Shown here: in pieces, positions 59,785 through 64,000 of the stretch
Layout: each line of letters begins with the position of its first letter
Numbering within the stretch: the stretch's first letter is position 1
DNA from: Lycium barbarum
Taxonomy: Eukaryota; Streptophyta; Magnoliopsida; Solanales; Solanaceae
Assembly: GCF_019175385.1 (NCBI RefSeq)
Contig: NC_083340.1
Span: forward strand, 23,634,336 to 23,698,335
Direction of reading: 5' to 3'
DNA length: 64,000 nucleotides
Program-made: the position numbers and the translations under genes
The notes under the pieces: generated by a model
Database searches by the model: none
The model's input: only the letters and a program-made list of their open reading frames with translations
Told to the model about the DNA's origin: nothing

Positions 59785-60350
59785 AGTAGTGTCGTGAGGT
59801 TGGATATTTATCTCACAGGAAAAAGTGAATTTAAAATTTCTGAATTTATAAATTATGTGTTGTGAGGTTGATATTTATCTCACAAGAAAAAGTGAATATA
59901 AAATTTGTGAATTTATAAATTATGATTCACTTTTTTTATAAAATAAAGTTGTCTCGCACAGTTAACATTAGTTGTACTTGTGTGAGTCATATAATAAAAA
60001 AAAATCATATATCGGTTATTTACAAAATGGGATACTTTTGTTTGTTATTTAATAACTATTGCCTCTAATTTTGATATTTATGTGAACATGAATTTTTTAG
60101 ATTTCGTGAAAATTTTTTGAGACTAAAATAGTCTTAAGTTGAGCGGTACAAATAACGGCAAGAGGAATCAAAATTGATGAACTGGAACAAGCAAGTCATT
60201 ACAGCCCACATAGATGACCGGTTGAATTACTAGCAAATCGTATTGAATCATCATGATTTCAAAATTGCAAACAAACAATCAAAAAAATCAACATGGTGAC
60301 ATGCAAATTATGATAAATAAATAGAAATACATATTATATTTAACATGTTG
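59785..60350. repeat. Direct repeat, left copy
   Basis: Shares a long diverged match with 62085-62530: GAGGTTGATATTTATCTCAC, ACATTAGTTGTACTTG, TACAAAATGGGATACTTTTG and AGTCTTAAGTTGAG.GGTA. The first 65 bases are themselves duplicated in tandem in this copy only (59794 and 59859). No coding sequence. Confidence 0.85.
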
Positions 60351-62084
60351 GATAACTCCCATCGTGTAGCAAATTGTCATGATTTCAAGTTTCACTTATG
60401 ATACCTCATCTAAAAAATCTTTATTGTACCTCTTCTTTATTTATTACATTCACTCATGATACCTCTTTTTTATGATTTCAAAGTTACAATAAAAAAAAAA
60501 ATCAAGTGATGACATGTAAATCAGGACAAATCGAAATAACTTCATGTTATGTTCAACATATATCATGTCGGATTACTCACAAATCATACCAAACCATTAT
60601 AAGTTGTCTTTTGACTCGGATGCAGCTTGTTCTGAAAGCTTGTAATTTGCCAACTTCTATTTGAAGGGCACGATCTCATTTGTTTTACCTGTAAATCCAA
60701 ATATGTACATTTTTGCATCATATGCAAAAAATGGCTCCCAAATAAATATTAGTGTAGCAAGCGACACTCCAAGCAATTTCTTGAATATTTTTAACCATCT
60801 TGTATTTTCTACGCACTAACCCAATTCATTCAGATTTGCATCGCGTAGAATCCATTTAAGGTAGAAGCGCTCTCTACCATGAATTTTTCCATTCGCACGA
60901 TAAACCAAAAATAAGTGATCAAGAAGGAAGTTATTATTCTCACAGTTTACTTGAGCAAATTTTGAGTTTTAAAACAAATGAATTCAATGAGATGAGGAAT
61001 AAGAAATCCTTACACCCCAAACAAACTATGAGTTTTTAAGTATTCCCACTTGCATCCATCAAAAAAACAACTCAAAATCCTAGGTTAATTAAAAACTCCC
61101 AAAATATTTAGATTTTCTGGATACTACAGTAGTCGATTTATTGTAGCTAACTTTCTGTAATTTTTCAGCTTTCAAATTAATAGATCGGTGAGTATAAGAA
61201 TACCCAATCATGTAAAGCTCTGATACCACTTAACAACACGGATAGCAAAAGAACTTAAAATTAGAAGTTCAAACGCACGTATGAGTCCCTCACTAAAAGA
61301 ATTGCTAAAGAAATAAAAAGAAGGGCGTCTTCTCATCAAGGTTTCAGATCAACAATTAAATCATTAACACACACGTACAATGCAGGTGTTGTTCGAATTA
61401 AGGAGGTGAAACCCAATTCCAAAGTTAAGATGATTAGTGAAACCCAAGCTATAGATAGAGCTTCAAGTTTTATTGCGGATGTGTTCATTCTGCTGGTAAG
61501 ACAAACTTCCAATTTTACTTTCATTTTTTCGATTTGTTTGTTGTGTATATAGCTATTGTTGATTTGTGAATCATATCTGATTTCATTTTTTTCAATTTGT
61601 TTGTTGTGTATATAGCTATTATTGATTTGTGAATCAAATCTGATTTTGTAGGATCTACACTGACCTGACAAAATCAGATCTGATATAATATGATATGATC
61701 ATTTTCTCTCTAAAATTTGTAATTTGTGATCCAAATCTACTTTTTAAGACACGAGTAAGATCCCGTGATCCCGTGACTGACATATGATGAGGGTCAAACC
61801 GATTGAATATATGTACCTAATCGAGACACTTAATAGTATTTTGGACAATTTTATCAGTACATGTATAAGTTAGAAAGGAATCTATTGTAACCCTTTGAAA
61901 TAATTTTCCAATCATATAAAGATCAGGTCAACTCGGCCACTATACAATAAAATGTTTATATTGCTATTGTTGAATTCGATGGTATAGAGCTCACAACGCA
62001 TCGTCCTCTAGTTGCACATTTAGCCTCCGATGCAAACCACAAGTAGAAATGGTCCAGTAGTTGCCTCAACTTGATGCGTCTGAT
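60351..62084. other. Retroelement-like debris between direct repeats
   Basis: AGCTCTGATACCACT at about 61217 is, on the minus strand, AGTGGTATCAGAGCT, a Met-tRNA primer-site motif of plant LTR retrotransposons. A unit of about 70 bp (TTGTTTGTTGTGTATATAGC) is duplicated in tandem at 61516-61645. No long frame is present, and no LTR boundary was resolved beside the primer-like motif. Confidence 0.45.
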
Positions 62085-62530
62085 AATAGGTTGTGAGGTT
62101 GATATTTATCTCACAAGAAAAAATGAATTTAAAATTTGTGAATTTATAAACTATGGTTCACTTTTTTATAATACAAAGTTATCTTGCACAATTAGCATTA
62201 GTTGTACTTGCGTGAGGCATATAATAAAAAAAAATCATATATCAATTATTTACAAAATGGGATACTTTTGTTTGTTATTTAATAACTACTGCCTCTAATT
62301 TTGATATTTATGTGAACATGACTTTTTTGGATTTCGTGAATTTTTTTTAGACTAAAATAGTCTTAAGTTGAGGGGTATAAATAACGACAAGAGGAATCAA
62401 AATCGATGAACTGGGGCATGCAAGTCATGACAGTATTACAAACCGTACTAAATCGTCATGATTTCAAAATTACAAACAAACAACCAAAAACAAAAATCAA
62501 CATGGTGACATGCAAGTCATGATAAATAAA
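62085..62530. repeat. Direct repeat, right copy
   Basis: Second copy of the 59785-60350 sequence, in the same orientation about 2.2 kb away, with roughly one difference per 12-15 bases by eye. It lacks the extra tandem unit of the left copy. Confidence 0.85.
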
Positions 62531-62989
62531 TATAAATTACTATAATAAATAAGGGGCAATCCAATGATTTTTGTAATACTTAGTTGTATCTCAATTATTT
62601 AGTTGAGCATCTTGCTAATAAAAAAGAAGGAGTCTTCCAAATTTGCCCTTGTACTTGCTATTTATTACATGATCTACCAAAGTATGTTTCTAATAAATCA
62701 TGACACTCAAACCTTTTTGGTAATTACATGTAAACCTGTCAACCGGGTAACCCGGCCCGGTTGGCACAACCGGCCGGTTGCCTGTTAAAAAACCGGTCAT
62801 GGCTACCGGTTGAAAATACTAGAATCGTAACCGGCCGGTTATATATATATATATATTATTATTATTAAATTATAATATATATGAGTTTCATATATACTTA
62901 TGCTTATAAGTGTAGTATGTAATATAGATTGTATACTTTTTATTTTCAAGTATATTTTTAACTTAATTATATTTATATATGTTATGTAA

Positions 62990-62998
<9 letters not shown>

Positions 62999-63056
<58 letters not shown>
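62999..63056. repeat. (TA)n microsatellite
   Basis: About 58 bases of TA repeat inside the hAT element's noncoding 3' region. Confidence 0.95.
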
Positions 63057-63058
<2 letters not shown>

Positions 63059-63554
63059 TAAGTTATATGGATTATATAACTTAAGTTTATATATTTACTA
63101 ACAACTTATGAGTATTATAAAATTCAAGATTGTTTTTTTCTAAGTATATAACTTTCTATTTTATAACTTAAGTATATGTATATTATAAGTATATTCTAAG
63201 TATATTGTAGGTATATATGTTTAAGCTATATGTATTATAACTTAAATTTTATATTTACTAATAACTCATGAGTATTATAAAATTCAAGATTGTATATTTA
63301 TAAATATATATAGTTATAACTTTCTATTTTATAATTTACATAGATGTATATTCTAAGTATATTGTAGGTATATTCCTAACTTAATATAAGTAATATTAAC
63401 TTGAATACTTGTAAGAATATGAACACAAGTAAATAGAAGAAAACTCAATGAGCCATATATTTTATTCATTAATGGATAACATTTATTTGCAAGTTTGTAT
63501 TTTTTTAACTTGCAAATAATACATGAGTGGCAACTAAGTAGTACAAGAATAAAA

Positions 63555-64000
63555 TCACATTGTTTCAACCATTTGGGTAATGTCCGCCTTATCATATTCA
63601 TCCATTGAGATATCTTCCATGTCTTCAATTTGGTCTTCTTCACTTGCTATTAAAACTTCAATCTCTTGCTCTTCGCCTTCCACTGCCGCTAGACTTTGGT
63701 TGTGCCGCTCCAATCTAATCCAATCGCAGATGCAAACTAGTACTTGCAAGTTAAATTCGGATAAGGAGAGTCTATGATCTCTAATTTGTTGTCTTCCTTG
63801 GCTAAATGCATTTTCCGAGGCCACGGTTGATATTTGAACATTAAGGATATCCCGAGCCATTCTTTCAAGTACCGGATAATTCGCCTTGTATTTCTTTCAC
63901 CATGCTAAGACGTCCACTTCGTCGCTCATTTCCACCACCGGTTGCGTCAAATAAAAGTGAAGTTCATCAAAGTTTGCACTCTTACTAGAAGGAGTAGTAG
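63555..64000 (-). pseudogene. hAT transposase C-terminus (RICESLEEPER-like), stop-broken, partial
   Basis: Read from the window edge downward: 'ANFDELHFYLTQPVVEMSDE', then 'VDVLAW', an in-frame TGA at about 63899, then 'KKYKANYPVLERMARDIL'. Next come 'NVQISTVASENAFSQGRQQI' and 'LQVLVCICDWIRLE', and an acidic tail ending at 63555. The order W-W/K-x-N-x-YP-x-L...ARD-L.....S.A.E..FS is the hAT dimerisation domain. The TGA falls exactly where the second Trp of the conserved 'WW' is expected (TGG to TGA), so the gene is inactive unless the stop is read through. The N-terminal BED finger and catalytic part lie beyond the window. Confidence 0.85.

Larger units (their letters stand above)
62736..64000 (-). 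mobile_element. hAT transposon, 3' part (runs off the window)
   Basis: It contains the hAT transposase C-terminus on the minus strand. At its lower-coordinate end is a GC-rich cluster of CCGG-centred palindromes (AACCGGCCGGTT at 62768 and 62829, plus AACCCGGCCCGG near 62749) like the subterminal repeats of hAT elements. The terminus appears to be near CCTGTCAACCGGG. The other end lies outside the window. Confidence 0.65.

Noticed and set aside
1..64000. CRISPR arrays, bacterial operons, phage or organelle genes
   Set aside because: None is present. Spliced genes, MITEs, LTR elements and Helitrons place the DNA in a plant nucleus, and the short tandem units seen lack repeat-spacer structure.

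Overview
The window is nuclear DNA from a flowering plant, most likely a member of the Solanaceae. It is AT-rich, its genes are split by long introns, and more than half of it is transposon-derived. Solanaceae is inferred from a TS/SolS-like SINE piece and several MITE and LTR styles I associate with that family. The species cannot be read from the sequence. No organelle, bacterial or viral genome segment was seen, and there are no CRISPR arrays, rRNA or convincing tRNA genes.

Four protein-coding genes can be built exon by exon with consistent splice phases. (1) An ATG18a-like autophagy PROPPIN (+, CDS 9930-13416, 4 coding exons, 430 aa). (2) A PEPPER/FLK/HEN4-type RNA-binding protein with three KH domains (+, 16865-26542, 6 exons, 467 aa). 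(3) A NAC transcription factor of the ANAC038/039 type (+, 44784-49318, 3 exons, 336 aa). (4) A secretory-pathway coiled-coil membrane protein like Arabidopsis At2g24420 (-, 59475-51230, 13 exons, 447 aa). Genes 3 and 4 are convergent neighbours. Their best Arabidopsis counterparts, as I recall them, carry consecutive locus numbers (At2g24430 and At2g24420), so this looks like an old conserved gene pair. The four genes otherwise share no evident pathway.

Layout: 1-4.05 kb is LTR-retrotransposon-like debris. 4.05-4.87 kb is a very large compound trinucleotide repeat. 4.87-7.6 kb holds decayed DNA-transposon-like coding pieces. 7.7-13.6 kb is ATG18a. 13.6-16.8 kb is MITE-rich intergenic DNA. 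16.8-26.7 kb is the KH gene, with a SINE piece, MITEs and a 5'-truncated LINE in its introns. 27.1-29.3 kb is a dying PIF/Harbinger element. 30.0-38.4 kb is a complete LTR element with no protein-coding capacity, a perfect 5-bp target duplication and LTRs of about 2.17 kb. 39.4-42.4 kb is a pile of Helitron-like copies. 42.4-44.8 kb is the NAC promoter side, with a MITE and a long TA repeat. 44.8-49.6 kb is the NAC gene, whose second intron carries a Mutator-type MITE inside a Stowaway. 51.2-59.5 kb is the coiled-coil gene. 59.8-62.5 kb holds a pair of direct repeats and retroelement debris. 62.7-64.0 kb is the 3' end of an hAT element with a stop-broken transposase.

The most interesting items are the non-autonomous LTR element with a compositionally two-part interior, the MULE-in-Stowaway nest in the NAC intron, the duplicated exon-1 donor region in the coiled-coil gene, and the leader and splice features of ATG18a (uORFs under alternative acceptors, and a recursive-splice-like site).
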